Source of the DNA: Eunapius fragilis
Lineage: Eukaryota; Porifera; Demospongiae; Spongillida; Spongillidae
Assembly: GCA_963681505.1 (NCBI GenBank)
Contig: OY811987.1
Span: 805,201 to 869,200, forward strand
Direction: 5' to 3'
Length of the DNA: 64,000 nucleotides
In this document: in pieces, positions 22,661-33,582 of the stretch
Position numbering within the stretch: the stretch's first letter is position 1
How the letters are laid out: the number at the start of each line of letters is the position of its first letter
Program-made: the position numbers and the translations under genes
Notes under the pieces: generated by a model
What the model was told of the DNA's origin: nothing
The model's input: the letters and a program-made list of their open reading frames with translations, nothing else
Databases searched by the model: none

Positions 22661-23660
22661 CAATGCGACACACACGGAGCGGTATCGCTGGAAATTCCTG
22701 GATTTTTTTTTCCCGTCATTTATTGGACTACGAACAAATTACGGACAAAATGCAGTAATAGGCAGCGATTTTATCGCGTGCGGTTCATGGCGGATTATAA
22801 AATGTAATTAACCCTCCATGACATGATACTGCGGCAACGCGCAGGTTGATGAAGATGATACAGCAATGTACTGTATGCACACGTAGGACTGTTCAGGTAC
22901 TTGTAAGGCACGTAGAAGGCGTGGTCAACTTAGATCGATATACAAGTATGGCCACAGCCATTACTACAGCACTTCTGACCTCCGAGACAATCAGCATCTG
23001 AAGAGCACGGATGGACACACTGGCCGCCTGTATCGGATTTGGGAACAGGACATCCCTGATTTCCTGCACCATCGTAACGAGCGACATTAAAATTATTACC
23101 GCAGTATAAAGGTGGAGATGCAACTAACCAGTACCATCGCAGTTCGCTAATGCCAGGAGGCTCATCACTGCACGTGAGGGAAAGAGCAACTAAAATTCCC
23201 TGCACTAACTCCCGACGGCTGTCTTACCTGACAAGATAAGGACAATCTGTCGTATATCACGTGCAATATATACGAGAAAGAGAAGACCTTTTTAACATAT
23301 CGCCACAAAACCAAGATACGTATACATGTCTCGTGCACACCACCACTTACCAGCATTCTCTGTAAGCGCAACTATTTCATGCGGTGTCCCGAATTTATTT
23401 TATAGTCGTGTACCAAACAAACAGGATTCCGCAGAGTGCACTGCAAATGAACTTTTTAAAGAGGGTATAATAGGTTGCAGCGTCATCCTGAGAAGGTTCC
23501 GGTGTATTGAAAATGTATTATTATCTATCGAGCTAAGATTAGCGGCGGGTGCAGGGGCAAGTGCAGTGTCGCATCATAGCCGCAACGTGATGCAATACGT
23601 TCTTTAGAGTCCCCGCTCTTTTACCGGTTAGCAAAACATTATTGTGAACGATGGAGGTAA
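22661..23660. repeat. Segmental duplication block B
   Basis: Copy of 15440-16445 with the intact WAP exon. At 23660 it joins directly to a copy of the 3'-terminal exon region of the membrane-protein gene (compare 15160-15380), so the order of the two blocks is reversed relative to copy A. That is expected if a whole tandem unit was deleted between them. Confidence 0.85.
22930..23055 (-). CDS. WAP-domain exon (terminal exon of a small secreted protein; 5' exons unresolved)
   Basis: The complement of 23055 down to 22930 reads one complete WAP core in 41 codons plus stop (GCPVPKSDTGGQCVHPCSSD then [18 protein letters not shown], ending ISI). It has eight cysteines in WAP spacing, preceded by a good acceptor (GTGCAGGAAATCAG). 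WAP proteins are usually secreted protease inhibitors or antimicrobials. Upstream minus-strand sequence to about 23380 must hold the signal-peptide exon but no clean start was found. It lies antisense to, and between, the membrane WAP/Tg1 copies; the duplicate at 15720-15851 is broken. Confidence 0.55.
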   Translation of the reverse strand, partial: GCPVPKSDTGGQCVHPCSSDADCLGGQKCCSNGCGHTCISI

Positions 23661-23882
23661 TGTCTTAAAGTGTTGTCCAAGCGATGAAGAAGTAGATGCA
23701 CCGAAGAGCAAGGAGATACGAGCATAAATGTATCATATTTCACTCATTTGACATGAAATTTGGTTTTGTTCTATTGACTTTGTGCTGTTTTTATTGACCC
23801 CGCCCCTCTTCAAAAAGGCATCAAAAATGGTGCGAATTTTACATGTGAGGTGTGGGCCCTCAGGTTGATGGGCTGCAGACCC
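23660..23882 (+). pseudogene. Orphan copy of the 3'-terminal exon of the WAP/Tg1 membrane-protein gene
   Basis: 23664-23722 matches 15166-15220, still reading [19 protein letters not shown] and a stop, followed by the same 3' flank (CATAAATGTATCATATTTCA) and a shared region to about 23882. No WAP, Tg1 or membrane exons precede it, so it marks a lost third gene copy. Confidence 0.8.
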
Positions 23883-24119
23883 AAGGCGGGGGCTTGAGCA
23901 CCCCCAAATTTTTCTATGAGAATAATATTAAATTGTTGACCGTATCAGGTGTAATTAGAATTAACCACTGGTGGCGGCCTGTTCACGCTAAAGTTCATCA
24001 GGACCATCGACAAACGATCCATCGCTTGATTTGAACCCTCATCATTAGCATGCTTAGGAGCGGTATGAATGGAGCTGAACTGTGGTTATTCAAAGTGTAG
24101 CCAACAAATTTATGAACCG

Positions 24120-24660
24120 TAATGCCAGCCGTCACATTATGTTTGGACTTTTCATTTGACTTAATTTGTATGAAAACCAGGCATTCGCAATTTGTGATTG
24201 AACTGCATGCGCATGCGTGGAGAAAAGTCAATCATTTACGTAACGTACGTTACGAAGTCGAAGCGAGCATGTCACTCATCTCCGTGAATGATGAAAATGC
24301 AGCAATGTGTGTTAACATGCAGTTAAAGAGGAATGTGATGCTTGGCTTCGACTCCCAGAGATCAGATCAATAGATGTCATGGTTCCGGCTTTAGATCCTT
24401 TGGCATGGAATGGTAACACACAATTTCCCACTATAATTGCAAAGCTTGCTCAATAGTATCTGGCTATTCCTGCATCATCCACCCCTTCAGAAAGTCTGTT
24501 TTCAAAAGCCAAGTTGATCCAGGCAAGCGATGGGCCTACTTCCCCAACGGCTGGAGGTATCAGTTCTCCTTAAGCATAATGCAAGAATATGCTTCGAAAG
24601 AAATAAGTCAATGAGCACTATAGATGTGCCACTTGCTCAAACTACCATAATTTATAACTG
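24120..24660 (+). pseudogene. hAT transposase C-terminal relic
   Basis: 24122-24373 is open. After a frame change, 24440-24540 encodes YLAIPASSTPSESLFSKAK, the hAT dimerisation signature, and after another shift VLLKHNARICFERNKSM to a stop near 24658. At least two frameshifts. It belongs to a different hAT subgroup from the relic at 1181-1530 (SESLFSKA against AERSFSAL). Confidence 0.7.
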
Positions 24661-27600
24661 ATCTGTTCTGATCGTATTGGTACATGGAGGGGGCGCTGTC
24701 TGGTGTCCGGACTGAAAGGTCAGGCCGGCTGGCCTTTGGCAGCCCTGTTGGACAATAAGGCCTGCGCCCCGAAATATTGAAACGATGACATCATGCATCA
24801 TGACCTAACCAAGCACTTTGTATTTTCGAGCTATATAAGGACTGTCCATTTTAGTATCCATCATATATAAATTTTGTGCCACAACTCTGTAGCGCCCGCA
24901 AGCTGTAGCGTTCGCAAGCTGCGTACCTCAATCGGATGTCCTCCACGGAGAACGAAACAGTGGACCACTGCCAATTTTCATAGGAAAAAGCTAAACGTGA
25001 ATAGGTAGTGGAGGGTTAAGGCTATCCATTATTTAACCATACCCGGGACAGTATATAAAACCACCCCTGGACAAGCTTATCTACACCCCCCGGGACAGGC
25101 TTTAAATACCCTCCGGACAAGCTTCTATTTGGTTACATCTCCCCTGGACAAGCTTATGTTATACCTGCTAACCCCTCTGAGACAGGCATTTATACAACCA
25201 TCCCCCCAGGACATATTTCCAACCACCCCCCCCCCCCCCCCCCCACCCCAAGGACAAGCATACTACCCCCTCGGGACAGGCATTTATACTACCCCTTTCA
25301 GGACATATTTCAAAACCCCCCCAGGACAACGTCATGGTTCCAACCCCCCCCCCCCCCCCCAGGCACCATTTGTTGTCATCTGTATGTACGGTTGAATAAT
25401 GGAATAGCGTATAGACTATAAGTGCGGCCGGCTGAAATGATGGCGCTACAGGTCGTCAAATATCGCTGATTTTGTCAAGGATAACGATACATATGTTGCA
25501 ATAATTTGTTCCAAACGGTAATTCCAGGATTATTAACACATTTGAGATCCATTATAGAGCTAGGCTTACATGATTGAATGGAAGGAAGTTCGTTGCTTTG
25601 TGACATAGTTGGAAGGTTCTTCTTCATCCTTCTATTTTGAGTTAGTTTAAAACCTTACTTTCTCAAGTTCATTAAGTATGCGAAAAATGATCGATCTAAC
25701 TTTAGCGTACAAAATCACCTTGATCGGAACAGCTGACGTCTTAGAAGGTGTCTGGACATTCAATGTGATGTATCAACTTGTTGTTTCACAAAGTATCACG
25801 AAAATCTGACGATCCGAAGGTGATTTTTTATCGCCCGAAACATGGTATGGTCATTAACAGTATGCGCGCGTGTTGATCACTAAGTTTATTTTTTCAGAGT
25901 GTGAAGAATAGAACCTACTGATTGGCTTGTCCAGGAAGTGAATTTCGACAGCTCTCAATCACAAAGGATGTCTTACCTTGTGGACAAAGCCAAAGGCTAC
26001 TCTTGGGACTTGGGAGTATTACTAACAGGGCCGCGGATCTCAATGCGGCTTCATACATTGTTTGGAAGAAAAAAAAACGGCTAACATTGTTACATTGTTA
26101 TTGTATATATTTCTATATGCCACCAACTTTCTCATAGAGAAAGTTTTTATGAGAAAGTTTTTATTACTTGTAATTTGCACTAAGCAGCTTTTCCATCAAT
26201 TTGGAACATATATATGATACACAAGGGTGTCTTCTTGTATCTCCTTTCCCCCAGAACAATGGCAGTAAAAATACAATCTCTATCCCCTTTGAGGTTTCTT
26301 ATCTCTGACCATCTCTCTGGAGATATAGCCAATCCTCTTTGTAAAAGCCTTACATGCCATTTACATGCATGTATGTATAAGTGATACCAAATTTATATTT
26401 TTATGGTTGATTTTTTTGGGTGTTGGCAGAAGTGATTGCTATATAGGCCAGCTGCGATTGCTAGGCCAGCTGTGATTCTTGTTCCGTACTCACTGTAATC
26501 TCTGACTTCACCAATGAATGCTTCCTATTTTGATCATCACTTAAGTGATTTCAAGTTAATTCTCAGGTAGTTAGTACTTCCCTAAGTTATGCACAAGGTT
26601 GAAGACCTTTACTACAGTGTTTTCATGCTGACTGATGTGGTTGCTAAGGCTTGTGGATATTCCCTCACAAACATGCATGTAAGGAAGAGTCAAGCTATTT
26701 TTTTGACTAGGTTTGTGCCATTTTCGGATATTGCAAAACAGCTAGGGTCTCAGATGCCATATACATATCAGAACATCTGTAGCTGATTCAAGCCTTGATG
26801 TCCCTGGAACATCCACTCTGCTACAATGTTTAACACCAAGCTAGGTATCTAAGGTTATAGTGCTGTGTCATAACAATAGGGATGTACTATACAACTGCAA
26901 ATGCATTTGCTTGATGCAGTTCCAGAGGCTGCCTACCTGTCTATAAATATAAGCAAAGAGAAGGCACAACAATTGACAGTTTGTCACCTGTACGATGCAT
27001 GTGAGTGCACCGTGCATATTGACAACAGCATTATATGGTGGGGTGTGTGAAAGAGTGCTAATGTACTTTTAAGGCTTGATTGCACACCCTTAATTAATTA
27101 GCTGGTGAACCACTCCTTCCCACTGGCATGCTTCAGTTATGGACATGAAGTGTTACAAAACCATAGCATAATATTTACTGGTCAATGACTATTAATATAC
27201 ATTAACATCTTACTCTTATGTTTTAGCTATTAATGAAGTAAGACAACCATTTGATACTAGCATTTGAAGTCATTGCTTGCAGGAGCTACACTATTAGCTG
27301 GGCTTTGGGGATACATGGCTGCATCCTCCTCAGAGTGAAATGCCACGCCATGCAAGGCCTGAATTAATGATTCAAACTGGTATATGGTGTCCTTTTTGCT
27401 TGCTCTCTTATAAGACATGGGTTTTTCACACTTTGCAATGCAAGCTGAACGTGTTGACAATGGTACCACATTATACTTGTCATGATTTTCAAAACAGGTA
27501 GCCAGGTTTAGGCCGAAAACCATAGGCGTAGGAACAGCCTTAATAGGGGGCCCAAAGTCATATTATCCATCGATTTTCACCGTACATGGTGATAGGTGAT

Positions 27601-28507
27601 ACCATGTAGGGTGGAATTCAATGAATAATATGACTTTGGGGCCCCCCTCCTATTAAGGCTGTTCCTACGCCAATGAAAACAGCGGGCCGCACTTAGTGGA
27701 CGACATAAACACACTACTTGAAGCTTTAACATTGCCTGTATGTCAGACTTACATGTGGGAAAATAGGCAGCTACATGCAGTTCGCGCATCTTTAATACCT
27801 ATGATCTTGCCGTACCTCATATGCCTATGAAAACATGGCACGTGTATTAGCGTAATTTATCGTTTCAGGTGTGTCTTGAAGCCAGATGATTGCATCTTTG
27901 CAAGGCAGATCGTTGTGTCGATAATGAGGCTATATATAACTGCCATGATTTCCGTAACGCTCTAATTATCAAACTAACTCCGCAACGTGATGTAATTACG
28001 TTATTTAGAGTCCCCGCCCGGCCAGCAAAACATTATCTGCAAACTTTGTGAACGATGGAGGTAATGTAACGTCTTACCTGGGGGGGGGGGGGGGGGGGGG
28101 GGGAATGTTAGTGGAAGGGACAGTTTGACTCTTTGTTCTACTTTTGCATAGGTAATCGGCCGAGTTCAGACTATATTATCGGCTTAATTATTATATTATT
28201 TTTTTCACAGCGAGCAACTCTATTCACGGTAATATGTAAGTTAATGAGTAACCACATGCGCGTCCGTATAACCCTGTTACGTTTTTCTTCGTGTTCTAAC
28301 AGTCGTCGTGTCAGTATGGAGTTCAGGTATGAGTATGGGCCTGCATATTAAATTATCACGCCGCGCGCGTACGTTGACTTGGCATACAGATAGGATTTTA
28401 TTATTTGAAAAAATGAACGATAGTCGAGGGTATTGCGCACCTCACTGACAAGCCAACGAGATGTATAGTTTATACTCCTATGTTTATATGGAACGTCTTG
28501 TTACCAG
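24661..28507. other. Accessory intergenic region
   Basis: Holds C-rich degenerate repeats around CCCCTGGACAAGCTTAT (25070-25380), a partial copy of the 128-bp foldback (26113-26170), the 27.5-kb foldback, a third copy of the block end (27958-28075) and a 24-base G run at 28080-28103. The minus-strand open frame 27257-27523 (88 aa) has no recognised family. The 5' exons of membrane-protein copy B should lie near the right end but could not be identified. Confidence 0.5.
27525..27672. repeat. Foldback element of about 150 bp
   Basis: GGCGTAGGAACAGCCTTAAT at 27525 is inverted as ATTAAGGCTGTTCCTACGCC at about 27652-27672; the stems continue through GGGCCC and AAAGTCATATTAT with small gaps. Confidence 0.85.
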
Positions 28508-31116
28508 GGGCAACGTACCTGTCATGTCCTCCATCTTCTGGTGGCGTTGGCGTCTGTAGTGAAATGTGCTCATCAGATGCCGACTGCTCCCAGAGTGAGA
28601 AGTGTTGTTCCAATGGGTGTGGCCATTCTTGTGCCAAGGCCTTGGTCGTTCCCTACCACAACCCACCGCTCAAGTGCCCCGCCTCTCTCCCTGGATCCTC
28701 CTGTGCCTCCCCTTGCCTGGCCAACACAAACTGTAGCAGTGGGGAGCTCTGTTGTCCTGCGAGCTGTGGGTCCACTTGCGTACGAGGGGAAACCCCCACC
28801 CCCTTGTGTCCCGTTGTGCGGGACCAATTGTTGAACACAACTCTAATTGGAGCCTACGTCCCCAGCTGCGAGGCAGATGGAAGCTTCTCTTCAACACAGT
28901 GTCATGGGTCAACAGGATACTGTTGGTGTGTGGACCCAGTTTCTGGAGTCCCTTCTTCAGACATGGTGCGGTTCCAGCAACCACAATGTACACGTAAGTC
29001 TCAACTGGTTTAGTCTTCCCTCCTCACTGCAGTAACCATCCACATCTCCACTCCAGCACTCACGTTCTTCTCCTGCCCCGCCCCCCAAAGTGATGTGGTG
29101 GGGACGTGTGATGAGCAGTGTGATGCAGCCACTGGGTGCCAGAGGGGACAGAAGTGCTGTTCCAATGGGTGTGGTCATGCTTGCACCTCTGGCCTCCTCC
29201 CCATCCCCTACATTGCTCCCCAACAAGGTGCCCAGTCCCCTTTCTGTGAGGGTGTCCGTGAGCAGGCCACCTCCAAGGGTCTGTTGGGTGCCTTTGTGCC
29301 CCAGTGTGATGGTGCAGGCAATTTCCTGACCCTCCAATGCCACGAGTCCTCCTGCTGGTGTGTTAACCCAGAGAACGGCCAGCCCACTTCGGACATGGCC
29401 TCAGGGTCTGGTGTGGGTGCGCTACCCTGCTCAGGTGATTGGGATGGGGACCAGATTAATGGTAGTCAGATCTGCTAGCATTGAAGGAGGTGGGGTAGAT
29501 AGAGGGAAGGGGGTGGGTAGAGGGTAGTAAGTGGGGCAGATAGAGGGAAGAGGGTGGAGCAGATAGAGAGAAGAGGGTGGGGCAGATAGAGGGAAGAGGG
29601 TGGGGCAGATAGAGGGAAGAGGGTGGGGCAGATAGAGGGAAGGGTATTGAGCAGATAGAGGGAAGGGTGTGGGGTAGATAGAGGAAGGTGGGCGGGATTG
29701 ACACTATTGTCAATGGACTCAATGACTAAATGTGTTCAAAAGGTGAGCAGGTTGCGACTCCATGGGATGTGTATGCGTGTGTGTGCGTGTGTGTGTGTTC
29801 TTGGCACAGAGAATTGGCATGAAGATTAGTATTAGGTCATGGGGGGGGGGGGGGGAGGACAGTAAATTAGAGTTGAAGGTGCTATGAGATCATGAGGGTG
29901 AGGAGGGGGGCATTGAGGCCAGGTGTTGTGTCATCATGCCCTTGTGTTCACATGGAGTTCATGTCCTTGTGTTCATGTCCTTGTGTAAACAGGTTGTGAT
30001 TACAATAGAACTCATTATAACCATGGGACCAGCTTCACTGCAGCAGATGGACATGACACCTGGTATGTTAGTGGCAACAGAGTATGTAATATCACCCTTA
30101 CTTCTGTCACCATAGCACCTGCACTGCTGGACAAGTGATCTGTGAGACCAGTATGTCAACGGGTGGGAGAGGGGAAGAGGGGGGGAGGGGGGAAGGGGAG
30201 AGATATGTGTAATGGCAGAACACCAGGTTGATGTAGTTTAAAGCATGCACTACTGGGGACTAGCTAATGTGTGGCCTGGGGACCAGCTGTGATGCATGCA
30301 CTTCTATGGCATTGTTTTCTCTCAAGCCATGAGTGTCGAGACATTCTTCTCCTGCCCCGCCCCCCAAAGTGATGTGGTGGGGACGTGTGATGAGCAGTGT
30401 GATGGAGCCACCGGGTGCCAGAGGGGACAGAAGTGCTGTTCCAATGGGTGTGGTCATGCTTGCACCTCTGGCCTCCTCCCCATCCCCTACATTGCTCCAC
30501 AACAAGGTGCCCAGTCCCCGTTCTGTGAGGGTGTCCGTCAGCAGGCCACCTCCAAGGGTCTGTTGGGTGCCTTTGTGCCCCAGTGTGATGGTGCAGGCAA
30601 TTTCCTGACCCTCCAATGCCATGAGTCCTTCTGCTGGTGTGTTAACCCAGAGAACGGCCAGCCCACTTCGGACATGGCCTCAGGGTCTGGTGTGGGTGCG
30701 CTACCCTGCTCAGGTATGTTGTGGCGAGATGTGGTGTGTGTGTGTGTGTGTGTGCGTGTGTGGGTATGCACACCTGTGCATGAAGTGCTCCTCTTCTCAA
30801 CAGGTTGCCAATATCGTGGGAAGATGTACGCCAATAAAGAGATGTTTGACTTCGATCAGTGTGGTGGATATTGGTTAGGATTCGCTGCTGACATGCACTT
30901 GTCTGTCTCCTCCCTCCCTCTGTTCACATGCACCCCTCCTCCCTCCCTCCCTCCCTCCCTCCCTCCAGCACGTGTGAGCAGCAGCACGTGGTGTGTGCAG
31001 CCGGCTTGTGTTACCACCCAGCAAGCCCCAGTAACAGTCCTGCTGGGTCAGCCCCCCCAGTGCAGCAACAAGATGGTACCCTGATGGCTTCCTAACCTCA
31101 TGTGTATGACACACGT

Positions 31117-31166
<50 letters not shown>

Positions 31167-31527
31167 GTCTGCACACACACACGCATGCACACACACACAC
31201 ACACACATCAGAAGAAGCAGGACAATGGCATACACTGTTCCTGGCATGTGTGGTGACTGTCATTCTTCTGTCTCTGGCTACAATGGTGCTCTTTGCTGTA
31301 TGTTATGTTCTCCTTTGCTCTTCTGTGCACTTACGTTGTGCCATCTCAACTCAAAGGTGGTGGTAGGCGTGGTCCGAAGACGTAGCCAGTTCAGACATGT
31401 GAAGGTTCCAATGACTGAGGTTAGTTTCTGCTTTGGCAAAACATGTTCCCAACTTTTCCATGCGCAGGAATTAACAACATATTACCCAGCAAATGGTGAT
31501 GAAATGAAACCATCAAAAGTGATATGA
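28508..31527 (+). CDS. Single-pass membrane protein with WAP, thyroglobulin-1 and VWC-like domains (copy B; 5' exon not found)
   Basis: Exons: 28508-28993, 29057-29434, 29993-30062, 30116-30150, 30327-30713, 30804-30873, 30969-31075, 31212-31297, 31357-31419, 31468-31527; all phases join. Order: WAP-WAP-Tg1, WAP-Tg1, VWC-like pair ([20 protein letters not shown]), a second WAP-Tg1 exon, a second VWC-like pair ([23 protein letters not shown]), membrane helix ([20 protein letters not shown]) and cytoplasmic tail ([15 protein letters not shown], ending KPSKVI). It has one WAP-Tg1/VWC unit more than copy A, explained by duplication of phase-1/phase-1 exons. The first two exons and the intron between them are nearly identical to copy A; everything after is strongly diverged. 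Function is inferred as for copy A. Confidence 0.83.
29480..29710. repeat. 23-bp minisatellite
   Basis: About nine copies of GGGGCAGATAGAGGGAAGAG plus GGT in an intron of copy B. Confidence 0.88.
31120..31205. repeat. (CA)n microsatellite
   Basis: Two CA runs just before the exon that encodes the membrane helix of copy B; the acceptor is at 31210-31211. Confidence 0.95.
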
Positions 31528-32405
31528 ACAACCAGCACAGTGCCGCTAATGCAGTGGTTCTTCTATTCATCAACTTGGGTATTTTTTTTTTTTTGTGTGT
31601 GTGTTTTCTCAGGAACCTCTACCACACACGCATCGTGTGCCGCGCTTCTGTTTTTTAACTGCTTATAATAGTCACGTCAAAATATCAATGGTTATGTGTA
31701 CCCGCTGCCTGCATTATATTTTACGCGCACATTGCGTGCAGCAAACATCACTTGGGAGTGGCAGAATTGTATATATGCAGTTCGTAAACATCATAACAAA
31801 AAAACCTTTCAACGCACACAAAGTCCCGAGAATAAGGTGGATTAGCTGAAGAAGAGACCCAGAAGGTGTGCTATGTGTCTCGGCAGGTAAGCGACGGCCG
31901 TGTATGTGAACATTAGCAGCAAAAGGGCGAATATGACCTCTGCGACGCACGAATGAAGGATTTATAACAGTACGTTTGCTCGTAATTAGACAAGCAGACG
32001 GCTAAAAGAGGATACTCATTGCTGTTCTCTCCGATTCTTCCAACATGGGCATGGACGTCAGATACCCCAGTTGGTGGTACTTGCGTGTTAACAGCGACTG
32101 GTTGTTGCTCGCTCGCATTTTACTTGCTTTTCCTCGTCCTCGCTCCACCTGGCGCCCTATGAATTAACTATTTAAAGATATGATAAAAATCGATCATGTT
32201 AGATTTTATGTTAGCATATTAAAAATACTTCTCCAGCACATACAGATCAAAGCATCTTACTTTTAGCTACGAAACAACTTGCACTTCACCTTAAAATGAG
32301 TTGTCTCGCCGGGCGCGGGGTTTATTATCGACGGGTACGATAACTATTATCTACGCAGTTAGTGTTAATAACACGTGATATATATTATATATTTCAGTTG
32401 GAAAA
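31528..32405. other. Intergenic region before PSMA3
   Basis: No gene recognised. The PSMA3 promoter must lie near the right end; a short AT tract (TATATATTATATATTT) is at 32379-32395, 11 bp before the start codon. Confidence 0.5.
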
Positions 32406-33505
32406 ATGAGCTCAATTGGAACTGGGGTAAGGGGAGCATACGTTACTGATACAACGTGCACACATACGCACTGTGCAAGATACACGGCAGTTGACACGCG
32501 GTATTTTATTTTGGCCCTCTCGCCAGTACGATCTATCGGCATCCCAGTTTTCACCTGATGGCAGGGTATTTCAAATAGAATACGCAGCCAAGGCGGTAGA
32601 AAACAGCGGGTGAGTTAAGCTCATGGCAATGGCATTCATCGCTTTTCCATATGTGAATAATACGTGTCCCTAGAACTGCAGTGGCCCTCAGGGGAAAAGA
32701 TGGCGTGGTTTTCGCGGTGGAGAAGCTGGTTACGTCGAGGCTACACGAGCCAGGGTCAAATAAGCGGGTCTTCACAATAGATGAGCACGTTGGGGTGGTA
32801 AGGGTCTCGGTCTCATAGTTGCCTTCGTTTTATCTGTTTAATATTTCTTCTTGTCTATCATTTTAGGCTGTGTCAGGCCTGATAGCTGATGCAAGACAGG
32901 TTTGTGTGATGGAGGAGTAGGGGGAGGGGGGGAAGGGGGGGGGAATATCGATAATCCTTTGAAATTCTATAACCTTAGCCTAACTCTAATCCCAACCTAA
33001 GCCCCCAGCTAACCTGTGAACAGAGATGAAGGTACACAGACTGTCTGGGGATTAGGTTTAGGAAAGGTTATAAAATATTGTCCCCGTAAAATATTACTGG
33101 GATACGAATGCATGTGCATATGCGAGGTGGTTAATTTGTACTGTTAGAAATTGTGGTAATATCAGTTTCTTTTCCCTTCTCCCTCCCCCTCCCCATCCGC
33201 CCATCCTGCCCTTTCAGATAGTCAAGTATGCCAGAGATGAGGCCTCTCAGTACAGGCTAACCTTTGATCAGCCAATACCCATCAAGGTGCTGCAGCTGTG
33301 ATTAGAGCATTTTTTTGTCACTCATATTTATCTGCTGTCTTTACAGACCCTTGTAGACAGAGTGGCTGGTATGATACATGTGTACACACTGTACAGTAAT
33401 GTTCGGCCATTTGGATGTACCCTCATGATCGGGTCCTATGAAAATGGAGTACCCAAGCTGTTTATGGCCGAACCTTCTGGAGTATCATGGGCAAGTGTTT
33501 GTGTT

Positions 33506-33582
<77 letters not shown>

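Larger units (their letters stand above)
19895..22929. other. Accessory intergenic region without a recognised gene
   Basis: Contains a 20-bp tandem array (20440-20625) and AT-rich sequence. Two minus-strand open frames might repay a look: 20626-20886 (86 aa) and 21846-22292 (148 aa, beginning MRYIGPNLRFCKD). Neither resembles a family I know and neither has a clear promoter or partner exons. Confidence 0.45.

Noticed and set aside
16434-28053. ATGGAG followed by GTAATG (three copies) as the first exon of the WAP genes
   Set aside because: It recurs in each duplicated block but gives a two-codon exon in the wrong phase (the next exon needs phase 1) and no signal peptide.
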